From the NCBI RefSeq assembly GCF_005876835.1, contig NZ_PPSW01000008.1, positions 124,001-188,000 of the forward strand: DNA of 64,000 bases, read 5' to 3'. Shown here in pieces: positions 55,528 through 63,586 of this stretch. Made by a program: the position numbers and the translations under genes. This DNA comes from Pseudoalteromonas phenolica. GTDB lineage: Bacteria; Pseudomonadota; Gammaproteobacteria; Enterobacterales; Alteromonadaceae. The notes beneath the pieces were generated by a model that saw nothing but the letters and a program-made list of their open reading frames with translations, did not search any database and was not told the origin of the DNA. Each line of letters starts with the position of its first letter. Position 1 is the stretch's first letter.

Positions 55528-57375
55528 TTAGTTGGCTTTTAAGTCATCAAAATACCCAGCCTCAGTGAGTTCTTTGGAGTGTTTCTTAATCCAAAATTTT
55601 GATGCATATTTTGCTATATAGCTATGATACTCAATTATTGTCAATTCATTCATATATTGCTTCATTTGATAGAGTAATAAAGCACTATGTAGAGCGTTAT
55701 TATGTTCATAGTTCAATCTTGCAGTGTCAAACGCTTGCTTTGCAGCATCTATTGCTTTGTTGAAATATTGTTGAGCACGCAACACTCTGGCTTTTTGGTT
55801 GAGGTTAAAGCTATTTTCAGGTTGTGTTTTGAATAACGAAATAGCATCTTTCCATCTCTTTTGTTCAATGTACCAAGTTAGTAAATCTTCAATGCTACTT
55901 TCATAAATCCACTTATTCTGAGAAAGCTGTTTTAGACTAAGAAGTTTTAAAAAATAAGACTCTGCCTCAATTTTATCAGGGGAAAATATTGCTAAGTGGT
56001 AATAAATAACAGCGTAGTGCGCTTGGTCCACTTTATGTGTGATCAAAAGCGATTTGGCAGTATTTAAATATTGGTAGCGGTTTACTAAATCGCCTAACTT
56101 GTGTGACAAAATAGACCCTGTAGTTTGAGCTTTGACCTCAGACAGTACATCGCCACTTAACCGCGCATGCTGACTCGCATTGTTAATATATTGCTTTAGC
56201 TTACTTGTATTCTTTTGTGAATAGGCAAGCCACGCCAAGGCCAACTCTATGTTGTAGGCAATTTTCGAATTAGGTGTTTCTGTCAGCAATGCCAAAGCTT
56301 GTTTGTAGTATTGATTAGCATGCAGATAAGCATGTTGCTGATGAAATATCCCGCCTTTGAGATATAAACCTAATACGGTATACATTGGGTTGTTCTGTAA
56401 CTTGGATATGTTGATTAGTTTTTCAATTAATGCACTAGCCACATCTAAGTTTTGCTTACTAATTTCATGCTTTATTAAATGATAAATAACGGGTAAATTG
56501 TTAGGCTGTTGCTCTAAAAGTAAATATAGCTTTGTAATTAATAAATTAGAGTTCAGTTCACTGAGGTACCCCGAACTTTTTACATTAGCAATACTTGTAT
56601 CAAGTTCAGCTACTATAGACTCTTCACTAGGAGCAACGATATAACCATGCCACTCATGCTGCGAGCCAATTAATTGGTACTCAACTATTATTTGCTGACC
56701 CAAATACGATACATAGCCAGATAGAAATGTTGACGTTCCCTCAATTTTTACTTGCTCCCTGAGCGTATCTGAATAATGAAAAAAGTCGTTGGTATTTAAA
56801 GTTGCTAAATCAAGGTGTTGGCTTTGATTGGGCTTATTTCTAGCTATAAGGTCGTTAATACGATCAATTTGAGGCTCACTGAAGGAATCTGAAAATGAAA
56901 AGGGGATTACATAAATCGAGTCTTTTGACAATTGGTTAGAAGGTGAGTCACTAAAAGAAAGCCTAGAGAGCAACACAAAAATAATAACGCTTAGTAGTGT
57001 GATAACAGAGTAAAGATAATACGACGGCATTGTCCATTCTGATATTAATTGCTTAGGGGCGACATTATTATTTTTGGACTCTTTGATTTCAAACGGCAAC
57101 TGCCATTGGTAGCCTTTTTTTGAAAAGGTTTTTATAGCATCATTGCCAAAAATACGGCGAAGATGACTGATATTCTGAAAAACGACTTGCTCAGAAACAA
57201 CTTGCTGCCCCCAGATCTCATCTAAGATTCTTTCTTTACTTAAAATTTCATCTATATTTTTAATAAATAAAGCGAGCAGTTTAGCCTCGTTACTCTTTAA
57301 GTCTTTAGGTTTTTCGTTGTAATAGAGCGTAAAAGTATCATTATCAAAATAATACTTTTCAAAATAGTAGCGCAT
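55528..57375 (-). CDS. ToxR/CadC-type membrane regulator with TPR-like periplasmic part
   Basis: A 615-residue protein. The N-terminal winged helix of the OmpR/ToxR type occupies residues 1-100 (LKSNEAKLLALFI, SKERILDEIWGQQVVSEQVVFQNISHLRRIFG, FSKKGYQW in separate blocks). One membrane segment follows near 118-140 (YYLYSVITLLSVIIFVLL), then about 450 residues of periplasmic helical repeats resembling TPRs. Such proteins bind DNA while tethered and sense periplasmic signals. No target is evident; the convergent MBL gene is a neighbour but does not share its promoter region. Confidence 0.85.
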   Translation of the reverse strand: MRYYFEKYYFDNDTFTLYYNEKPKDLKSNEAKLLALFIKNIDEILSKERILDEIWGQQVVSEQVVFQNISHLRRIFGNDAIKTFSKKGYQWQLPFEIKESKNNNVAPKQLISEWTMPSYYLYSVITLLSVIIFVLLSRLSFSDSPSNQLSKDSIYVIPFSFSDSFSEPQIDRINDLIARNKPNQSQHLDLATLNTNDFFHYSDTLREQVKIEGTSTFLSGYVSYLGQQIIVEYQLIGSQHEWHGYIVAPSEESIVAELDTSIANVKSSGYLSELNSNLLITKLYLLLEQQPNNLPVIYHLIKHEISKQNLDVASALIEKLINISKLQNNPMYTVLGLYLKGGIFHQQHAYLHANQYYKQALALLTETPNSKIAYNIELALAWLAYSQKNTSKLKQYINNASQHARLSGDVLSEVKAQTTGSILSHKLGDLVNRYQYLNTAKSLLITHKVDQAHYAVIYYHLAIFSPDKIEAESYFLKLLSLKQLSQNKWIYESSIEDLLTWYIEQKRWKDAISLFKTQPENSFNLNQKARVLRAQQYFNKAIDAAKQAFDTARLNYEHNNALHSALLLYQMKQYMNELTIIEYHSYIAKYASKFWIKKHSKELTEAGYFDDLKAN

Positions 57376-57475
57376 AAGTAATCATTATTTTTAGAGTATG
57401 TAAGTTATCACAAAGGCTATGAGTGCTCTGCGGACTGCACATTATCAACAATTAATAATGTAATTACTAGGTAAA

Positions 57476-57740
57476 TTAAACAGGACACCCACCTAAAAAA
57501 TTGACCAATAAATATCTATCGCCTACTTTTAAACTTAAGACTTTCAAGTAGGCACATGCAATGACAAAGGCACGAGAGCAGCAAGTGAGCTTGCAAGATA
57601 CTAAGTACTACCACTGTATTTCACGTTGTGTGCGTCGTGCCTATTTGTGTGGTGAAGATGCGCATACGGGCAAATCTTACGAGCATCGCAGACAGCATCA
57701 AAGGGGTCAGCATCAGCATCAAAGGGGTCAGAGTCGTTGA
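57476..57740 (+). pseudogene. Truncated second copy of the IS200-like element
   Basis: 57476-57695 matches 52281-52500 with a few substitutions: the same left end (AAACAGGACACCCACCTAAA), the same leader, and the same transposase start (ATG 57561, [19 protein letters not shown]). After EHRRQ the match stops abruptly and the frame runs into RAYT-flank repeats, ending at TGA 57740 after 59 codons. The HUH motif and catalytic part are gone, so it is inactive. Confidence 0.92.
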
Positions 57741-57818
57741 TTTTGAATTCTGATTCCAGCATCACAGCATCACAGCATCAAAGGGGTCAGAGTCGTTGAT
57801 TTCTGGATTCTGATTCCA
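57695..57818. repeat. Nested duplications of the RAYT left flank
   Basis: GCATCAAAGGGGTCAG occurs three times (57695, 57716, 57775). Two copies extend as GGGGTCAGAGTCGTTGATTT and end TTCTGATTCCA. GCATCA/CACAGCATCA microrepeats lie between. The last copy is 55 bases before the RAYT start. Confidence 0.88.
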
Positions 57819-57873
57819 TTTTGTTTGGATGAACTATACTGACGTAACAATAAACTAATGGACTAGTTAAGTT

Positions 57874-58581
57874 ATGGCACGTCTTCCTCGATTAAATCTT
57901 CCTAATGTACCTCAACATATCGTTCAGCGTGGTAACAATCGGCAAGTAACTTTTGTTGAACCAGATGACTATGTTGTTTATTTAGAAAAGCTAAAGTACT
58001 ACGCCAAAGAATATGAAGTAAAAATCCATGCGTTTGTATTGATGACTAATCATGTTCATTTATTGGCAACTCCGACTACAAGCAATGGTGTGAGCAAACT
58101 AATACAGTCTTTAGGGCGTTACTATGTTCGCTATTTTAACCAAACCTATAAACGCACGGGTACCTTGTGGGAAGGGAGATTTAAATCAACATTAATTGAT
58201 AGTGACAATTATTTTTTAATTGTTAGCCGTTACATTGAGCTGAACCCTGTTAGAGCTGGCATGGTTGCACATCCAGCTGAATATACTTGGTCAAGTTATC
58301 AGCATAATGGGGCGGGGAAAGTGATTGAGCTTATAACTGAACATGACTTATATACACGGCTGGGCACTAACTTAGAGAATAGGCAAACACAATACCGCGC
58401 ATTGTTCGAAAGAGACATTCCGCCATATACGCTAGAGGAAATAAAAACAGCAACCGATAAAATGTGGGTACTAGGCAGTGATAAATTCAAACAACAAGTT
58501 GAGGAATTGTCGGGTAGAAGAGCCTCGCCTTTGGCAAAAGGCGGGGATAGGAAGTCAGAGGCGTTTTTGAAGTCGAAATAA
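57874..58581 (+). CDS. REP-associated tyrosine transposase (RAYT)
   Basis: A 235-residue Y1/HUH-type transposase of the RAYT (TnpA_REP) family. The N-terminus RLNLPNVPQHIVQRGNNRQ is typical. The HUH motif is MTNHVHLLATP near residue 60, the candidate nucleophile tyrosines are in GRYYVRYFNQTYKRTGTLWEGRFKS near residues 85-110 (written here as two adjoining blocks), and YIELNPVRAGMV follows. RAYTs process REP palindromes bearing a GTAG foot, which this window has at three loci. It is intact, with flank motifs GGGGTCAGAGTC on the left and GACTCTGACCCC on the right. Confidence 0.92.
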   Translation: MARLPRLNLPNVPQHIVQRGNNRQVTFVEPDDYVVYLEKLKYYAKEYEVKIHAFVLMTNHVHLLATPTTSNGVSKLIQSLGRYYVRYFNQTYKRTGTLWEGRFKSTLIDSDNYFLIVSRYIELNPVRAGMVAHPAEYTWSSYQHNGAGKVIELITEHDLYTRLGTNLENRQTQYRALFERDIPPYTLEEIKTATDKMWVLGSDKFKQQVEELSGRRASPLAKGGDRKSEAFLKSK

Positions 58582-58599
58582 CAGAACGAAATAACAGAA

Positions 58600-58639
58600 C
58601 AATGACTCTGACCCCATTGAACTGGACCCCATTGAACTG
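58600..58639. repeat. RAYT right flank with 15-bp tandem duplication
   Basis: CAATGACTCTGACCCCATTG at 58600-58619 is the inverted counterpart of the left-flank GGGGTCAGAGTCGTTG. GACCCCATTGAACTG is present twice in tandem, 58610-58624 and 58625-58639. The same 20 bases recur at 60441-60460. Confidence 0.9.
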
Positions 58640-58737
58640 AACCAGTTTTAACAACCCCCTTTTCGATTACCCCAAATTTTAAGTTAATTCCACCGAGTGT
58701 TCTAAGACCGACAGCGTTACTTTCAATACTCAATTTA

Positions 58738-58926
58738 ATGTTGATCTATGAGTACAGTCCAATGAATTCAAATCCTATGTCACAACAATATAATGGCTTG
58801 GAAGCTCAGCCATCTGACGATTTACAAAAGCTCAATCTATCGGCTGCACTGACCAGTTTGATCCGTAAGCAAAATAATGGCGGAGATTATTGGCTACTGC
58901 AAAATTTGATTGACGACGATGAGTAA
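58738..58926 (+). CDS. Small acidic protein of unknown function
   Basis: An open frame of 62 codons ending DDDE, 24 bases before the 450-aa gene on the same strand. It is polar and acidic with no membrane segment or signal peptide; LNLSAALTSLIRKQNNGGDYW is its most structured part (split as about residues 32-52). Possible starts are 58738, 58762 and 58777, none with a clear ribosome binding site, so its reality rests on position and composition. I do not recognise it. Confidence 0.45.
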   Translation: MLIYEYSPMNSNPMSQQYNGLEAQPSDDLQKLNLSAALTSLIRKQNNGGDYWLLQNLIDDDE

Positions 58927-58950
58927 AGTGAGCAGAAGGAGAGCTACGAG

Positions 58951-60303
58951 ATGAGATTATTTATTTTTAACAATGGCAAGTTAAAACATGTGCTTAGTCA
59001 AATTTATACAGAGCAAGATACCTTATATGAGGTGTTTAAAGACGACTTAAAGAGGTTAGTCAAAGATCTAGATAGGGTGGCTACTGAGCGAAGAGAGGGG
59101 TTATGGGCTCCAGCAATACTCAGTTGTAAAAACATGAAGTTCGTTGACTCAAAAGGTAAGTTCAGAGATTGGGATAAGGAAAACCAACAAACTCAGGGTG
59201 GAATCGATTCAAAGTATAACAACGCACCAAATGCGTTCGACTTTTATCTTGATAGAGGCACAGGTTGGATAGGGCTTGCTAAAAACTACTCCATCATCAA
59301 TGAAATTAACAATAGCGGAAAAATTGAAGATAAAAATAAGTCGTTAACAAGCGACGTAGGTTATCCATGGAATAACTATAAGAATACTCAGCTTTGGGGG
59401 TTATTTAGCACCAAGGGCTTCAGTGAAGAAATAGCTAAACTGGAAAAAGGCGGTAAATCAATTATCCCCCCTTCTGTGGGTGGCTTTTATACCGAAGACT
59501 CAGCTATGACTAAAAATAACTTTGAAATGATGCTTTGTATTACCAACAAGCTAGCAGCAACAATTAAAGCCATCGTAAATGTGGAGTGGCCTGCAGTCGC
59601 TTACGATAATGCAGTATTCGCTTTATACTCTATGGATAGAAGTTCAAATGCTAGCAATAATGCAAAGCTCGCCTATGAAGGGTTAATTAAAAACTTATCT
59701 GATCATAATGGTGACTTTGGAAGCCCCCCAAAAAAAGAGAGTATTGGTAAAACCCGCTACTTAGATAAACTAAAAGCAGTTGAAAACTTATTGGTTGTCT
59801 CTTATCGACAGATGCGCATGATGACCAAAAGCTATCACTTTGATTCATCTAGTTTGGATCTAGCGTGGTATCAAAAATTCTATAGCGGCATTTTATGGAC
59901 TATAGAAAGTCTATTAGGTGTCGTTGCGAGTATAGTAGGTTCGGTGTCTGCCTCAGGAGTGACGAAATTGGGCGCTGCTGGTATTAATGTCGCTGGTGGA
60001 GCAGTGGGTAAAGAGTTGCTCAGCGCCATTGCATTATATGTGGGTGATGCAAGGCAAAAATATGAACGCGGTGGTCAGAAGCAAGACGTTAATATCGTAT
60101 TAGATAAAATGATGGATACTTTACTCATCACCTACACCACCTTTGAGTTATTTTTGATGACTTGGGGTTTGGAAAAGCATATTGTTGGCGCAACCGAAGA
60201 CAAAATGCAAAAGAAGCTCACCAAAGTTCGCTTATTGCTAGAAGCAAAAGTAAGAAATAAAACTTTGGATGAAAATGACCCGCTCCTTGCTCAATTACAA
60301 TAG
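58951..60303 (+). CDS. Unknown 450-aa protein with a Gly/Ala-rich hydrophobic segment
   Basis: I do not recognise this protein. The start is good: AAGGAG lies ten bases before the ATG. Residues 1-300 are hydrophilic and mixed alpha/beta. Residues about 310-365 form one long hydrophobic, Gly/Ala-rich stretch (SLLGVVASIVGSVSASG then LGAAGINVAGGAVGKELL) like membrane-inserting hairpins of pore formers. The C-terminus is a charged helix. There is no signal peptide. With the small ORF before it, it lies between two identical 20-bp RAYT-flank motifs. A toxin or membrane-active defence effector is one possibility, but nothing proves it. Confidence 0.75.
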   Translation: MRLFIFNNGKLKHVLSQIYTEQDTLYEVFKDDLKRLVKDLDRVATERREGLWAPAILSCKNMKFVDSKGKFRDWDKENQQTQGGIDSKYNNAPNAFDFYLDRGTGWIGLAKNYSIINEINNSGKIEDKNKSLTSDVGYPWNNYKNTQLWGLFSTKGFSEEIAKLEKGGKSIIPPSVGGFYTEDSAMTKNNFEMMLCITNKLAATIKAIVNVEWPAVAYDNAVFALYSMDRSSNASNNAKLAYEGLIKNLSDHNGDFGSPPKKESIGKTRYLDKLKAVENLLVVSYRQMRMMTKSYHFDSSSLDLAWYQKFYSGILWTIESLLGVVASIVGSVSASGVTKLGAAGINVAGGAVGKELLSAIALYVGDARQKYERGGQKQDVNIVLDKMMDTLLITYTTFELFLMTWGLEKHIVGATEDKMQKKLTKVRLLLEAKVRNKTLDENDPLLAQLQ

Positions 60304-60369
60304 TTTTTTGAACCTCACTAAACTTAACAAGACCCAATTCAATTTCAGTGATATATAAGCTGTTTATTC

Positions 60370-60399
60370 AAGCCGAGTTACTCTAAACCTCGGCTTTTT
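60370..60399. terminator. Terminator after the 450-aa gene
   Basis: AAGCCGAG pairs with CTCGGCTT around TTACTCTAAAC and is followed by T residues, 67 bases after the stop. The truncated protease gene converges on it from the other side. Confidence 0.82.
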
Positions 60400-60411
60400 A
60401 CTTAACTATGC

Positions 60412-60846
60412 TTAAATATGAAGTTGTTTAAGTATGAATTCAATGACTCTGACCCCATTGATTAAAGCGATATCGAATGATGGGTCTTTAACCTTGTCTT
60501 CAATGTCGATGATTTTACCTTGCTCATTCTTTATTGCTTTCATATAGCCATATTCAGGCGGCAAATGAATCGAGTGAACTTCAGTTTGCTTACCCGCTAT
60601 TTCAAGCTGACTGCCGGGCTCTAATAAAATAGTACAGTGCGCTGCAGTTACAGCCCATTGTGGTGCCAACAAAGTTCCGACACAGTTTTTAGTTTTACCG
60701 TCATCCTTCAAGGGAAAAATAGCGGGGTAATCGCTTGCTTGCTGAACGTACTTATCGTCATTTACATCGTGCCTAATTATCATGGCATTGGCGTGCAGGC
60801 TGGCTGTGATTAAACCACCGATAATTAATTTGCTGATTAAGTTCAT
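60412..60846 (-). pseudogene. Trypsin-like serine protease gene truncated at the RAYT-flank motif
   Basis: The first 127 or so residues are an exported S1-family protease: signal peptide ending HANA, activation-region and core strands, the catalytic His in TAAHC near residue 71 and the catalytic Asp in FDIALI near 125. Immediately after, the frame reads NGVRVIEF, which is the translation of AATGGGGTCAGAGTCATTG, the RAYT flank motif, and then stops. The GDSGGP serine region (roughly the last 100 residues) is missing and is not found elsewhere in the window. Confidence 0.9.
60441..60460. repeat. Second copy of the RAYT flank motif, inside the protease gene
   Basis: CAATGACTCTGACCCCATTG, identical to 58600-58619 and in the same orientation. 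It marks the exact point where protease homology ends. Confidence 0.92.
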
Positions 60847-61042
60847 GTCTATTCCTTACTCTTTATGTGTTTAGAGTTATGAGATAGCAAGTCGAGCGCC
60901 TGATTGTAAGGCTTTAATAATTATAGGTTTTAATTTTTTATAGTGATTTTATGTTGGTGTGGTTTTACGGTTTCGATAAGGTTTTTATGATTTTGCAAAA
61001 GTAGTCGAAGTGTTATTTAGTAGCGCTTATTGTCAAAGTGTG

Positions 61043-61063
61043 GGCTCTCATTATATGAGAGCC
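61043..61063. terminator. Hairpin downstream of the lipoprotein gene
   Basis: GGCTCTCAT pairs with ATGAGAGCC around TAT. No strong T run on either strand, so terminator activity is uncertain. The rest of 60847-61112 shows no gene. Confidence 0.45.
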
Positions 61064-61112
61064 ATTACAGTTTTAACTTTCTATTGACTTAGCTGATTCA
61101 TTTTTTGACAGA

Positions 61113-61619
61113 TTACTCTGCATTGATCGAAAGCAAGAGTTCTTCGTTAATTTGCGAAGCAGAAAAGAATATATATTGCTCTTTTTCAAACCCCGTTTGT
61201 GGTAGCCACTCAATTAATAGCCCTTGCCAGTTTTTGTTGAAGCTGACATTGATTTGTTGTGTTTGCTTAGGGCGCCAACTGGTAAGCAGTGTCTTACCAT
61301 CAGGGTAATACACATCGTTTTGTTCGTCATAAAAGTCGGTGCCATGATATATGTTTATGACACCGTTTGTTTGAGGTAAGTCGGCTAAAAGAATACGAAC
61401 ATCTTTATCCACTCGAAAATCAAAAGATTGAGGAGCAACAAGCTGCGTTGTATCTGGAGTCTCGTTTGTTTCAGTATTTCCACTGCTTTCAGTTGTTGCA
61501 GCTGTTTGAGTATTACTTTCATTGTTTTCTGGCACCTGCGAACTGCTTTCTGACCCACCGCCACACCCCACAAGCAATGCGAGTAAGATGATAAGTGTAA
61601 TTGAATTGGTAAGTTTCAT
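61113..61619 (-). CDS. Small lipoprotein of unknown function
   Basis: A 168-residue precursor with a lipobox LLVGC and then GGG, followed by a Ser/Thr/Asn/Glu-rich linker of about 40 residues and a compact C-terminal domain of about 100 residues (VDKDVRILLADLPQTNGVINIY, in pieces). I recognise no family. It is 12 bases downstream of the LruC-like gene on the same strand, so the two are co-transcribed and probably act together at the cell surface. Confidence 0.75.
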   Translation of the reverse strand: MKLTNSITLIILLALLVGCGGGSESSSQVPENNESNTQTAATTESSGNTETNETPDTTQLVAPQSFDFRVDKDVRILLADLPQTNGVINIYHGTDFYDEQNDVYYPDGKTLLTSWRPKQTQQINVSFNKNWQGLLIEWLPQTGFEKEQYIFFSASQINEELLLSINAE

Positions 61620-61631
61620 CTTGTTTTCCTC

Positions 61632-63287
61632 TTACTTGTAAATATAGTTTATGACAGAGCGTGCTGGTTTGTACCAGTCTGTATGGCTGGCTCCGCTATT
61701 TATTACCCACTGAGCAAAATCAGGGTAACCTTTTTGAATATCCTTTCCTTCTGAAGGTTGCTCAAAGTTATCTAGTACATTGATTGCCCATGGGAAGTTA
61801 TTTGAGTTCACGAATGAGTTAGTGGCATTACTATTGTCATCGTGAAGGCCGTACTGACCTTGGTTAAATAAGCTAGTGCCTGAAAATTCTTTTAGATGAA
61901 CTTCCCACTGGCGTCCAGCGAACTCTCCATGGGGTTTGTCTACAGATGCAAATATAAATAAATCATAAGGGGGGAGGCCGACGGAAGATTCATCGACACT
62001 CTGATTAAACTCAACATTCAGTACAAACTCACTGCTGATGGCATTTTTACAACTTGGCATAGTTCTAAACATATTGCAGCTAGTAGAGACGTCTTGCCAA
62101 ACATCTGCAGATAAAATGAAAATAACTTCACTGGCTGCTGCTTCAGGTTGTAATGTTACCGTTGAGCCTGACTTTTGCAGTGTTGCTGATTTGATATTCG
62201 CCTTTGTTACATTGGGAAGATGAAGTGCAAAGCCGTTATGATACTCCGCGCCAATGGCTTGAATATTATATTTTAGCTCGAGTGATGAAAGCTTGTTATT
62301 GATATCTTTTTCTAAATAATATCTATATTTAACAACAAGGTCGTTAAAATCATAATCCCCCATTTTTGGCCATCTATCTTCAAACATGATGGTTGCATAG
62401 CCTGATGCAGACGGATAGTAACTTGATGATGAAGTGGGAGTAGTCTCTTCTTCAATAAGTACATTATAGTTTGTGTCTGTGACCGTACCGTCATCATTGA
62501 TACCTTCTAAAGCACCAATTGGAGTAACGTCTAATGAAAAGATCATATCGTTGAAGTCGTTGTCACCCTGCATACGATAATAATCTTCAAACGCAATTAC
62601 TAAGAGTTGACTTTGCGTGTCATAAAACACGACATTGTGTTGTTTTACGCCATCAGGTTCTGGGTTTAAGTGCGGAAGGCTGTAAAAGGCTTGATCCCAA
62701 TACCCTGAGCTTTCAAGTTCTGCATAGCTGCTTGAGAACCCCCACCCATTTGGAATAACAAAAAAGCCCATTGCTTGACCAGCAGTTAATGTGATCTCTA
62801 AAGGCACAGTATCGCCTTGGTCTAATAACCCCGCATTAGGTTTAGATGCGTTAGGAAAAATGATTTTATGTTCTGCAATATCGGTGAAAGTTTGAGGGGG
62901 GGAATTTGGATCATATAAGAAGTAACCGAAGGTATTTCTGAAATAGGCACCTTCGTTTAAAAATGTAACACTTACGGTTGCTTGTCCCTCAAAGTCATTG
63001 TCTATAACCAAATTACTCTTTGAATCAGTGTCAATATAGTCGGGGTTTACTCGGCGCCCATCTGGGATCTTCGCATAAATATCGGCTAGAAAAGTAGCGG
63101 GTAGCTGGTCGTTAATATTGACAACATTGAGCGGTTCGCCTTTAGCATTGTAACCCGTGTTTCTGTCACTTACCCAACTGATGTTGATAGGCCCTAAGCG
63201 AGTATTTAATGTATCGGTTTCTGCATTTGCTAAAGTTGAAAAAAAACTAATGACAATGCATATGATTAATGTCTGATAATAAGCCAT
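61632..63287 (-). CDS. LruC/DUF4114-domain secreted protein
   Basis: A 551-residue exported protein with a signal peptide ending STLANA. Two acidic calcium-binding-like repeats stand out: GDNDFNDMIFSLDV near residue 240 (DUF4114 type) and GDYDFNDLVVKYRY near residue 312 (LruC type). WAINV and WEVHLKEF-like segments near the C-terminus are shared with LruC-domain proteins. It is probably a surface or matrix protein. It forms an operon with the lipoprotein gene after it. Confidence 0.82.
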   Translation of the reverse strand: MAYYQTLIICIVISFFSTLANAETDTLNTRLGPINISWVSDRNTGYNAKGEPLNVVNINDQLPATFLADIYAKIPDGRRVNPDYIDTDSKSNLVIDNDFEGQATVSVTFLNEGAYFRNTFGYFLYDPNSPPQTFTDIAEHKIIFPNASKPNAGLLDQGDTVPLEITLTAGQAMGFFVIPNGWGFSSSYAELESSGYWDQAFYSLPHLNPEPDGVKQHNVVFYDTQSQLLVIAFEDYYRMQGDNDFNDMIFSLDVTPIGALEGINDDGTVTDTNYNVLIEEETTPTSSSSYYPSASGYATIMFEDRWPKMGDYDFNDLVVKYRYYLEKDINNKLSSLELKYNIQAIGAEYHNGFALHLPNVTKANIKSATLQKSGSTVTLQPEAAASEVIFILSADVWQDVSTSCNMFRTMPSCKNAISSEFVLNVEFNQSVDESSVGLPPYDLFIFASVDKPHGEFAGRQWEVHLKEFSGTSLFNQGQYGLHDDNSNATNSFVNSNNFPWAINVLDNFEQPSEGKDIQKGYPDFAQWVINSGASHTDWYKPARSVINYIYK

Positions 63288-63586
63288 ATTAGATCTCTCG
63301 CTACTTTATTTATAAATAAGTTTTAGCAAATAATAGACCTATATTTTCTTCTTATTAATTAATGGTTTATGTTTTTCTTGTTAAGTTGTTTTATGAACAT
63401 GCATTGCATTTTGCGAAAAGTTTAATGCGTACGCCTTTTGAGCTTCTTTTATTACTCTGCGAGGTTGCAAATCAATAAAGGTGAAAACCGTTAAATGAGA
63501 TATAAGTAATAATGAAATCGATTTTCATACTGGCTCGATTTTTGAAACATATATGGATGTGATAAACAAATTACAAGGAACACACT

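Noticed and set aside
58299-58733. 144-codon minus-strand ORF opposite the RAYT end
   Set aside because: It overlaps the conserved 3' part of the RAYT and its flank repeats; no homology is apparent.
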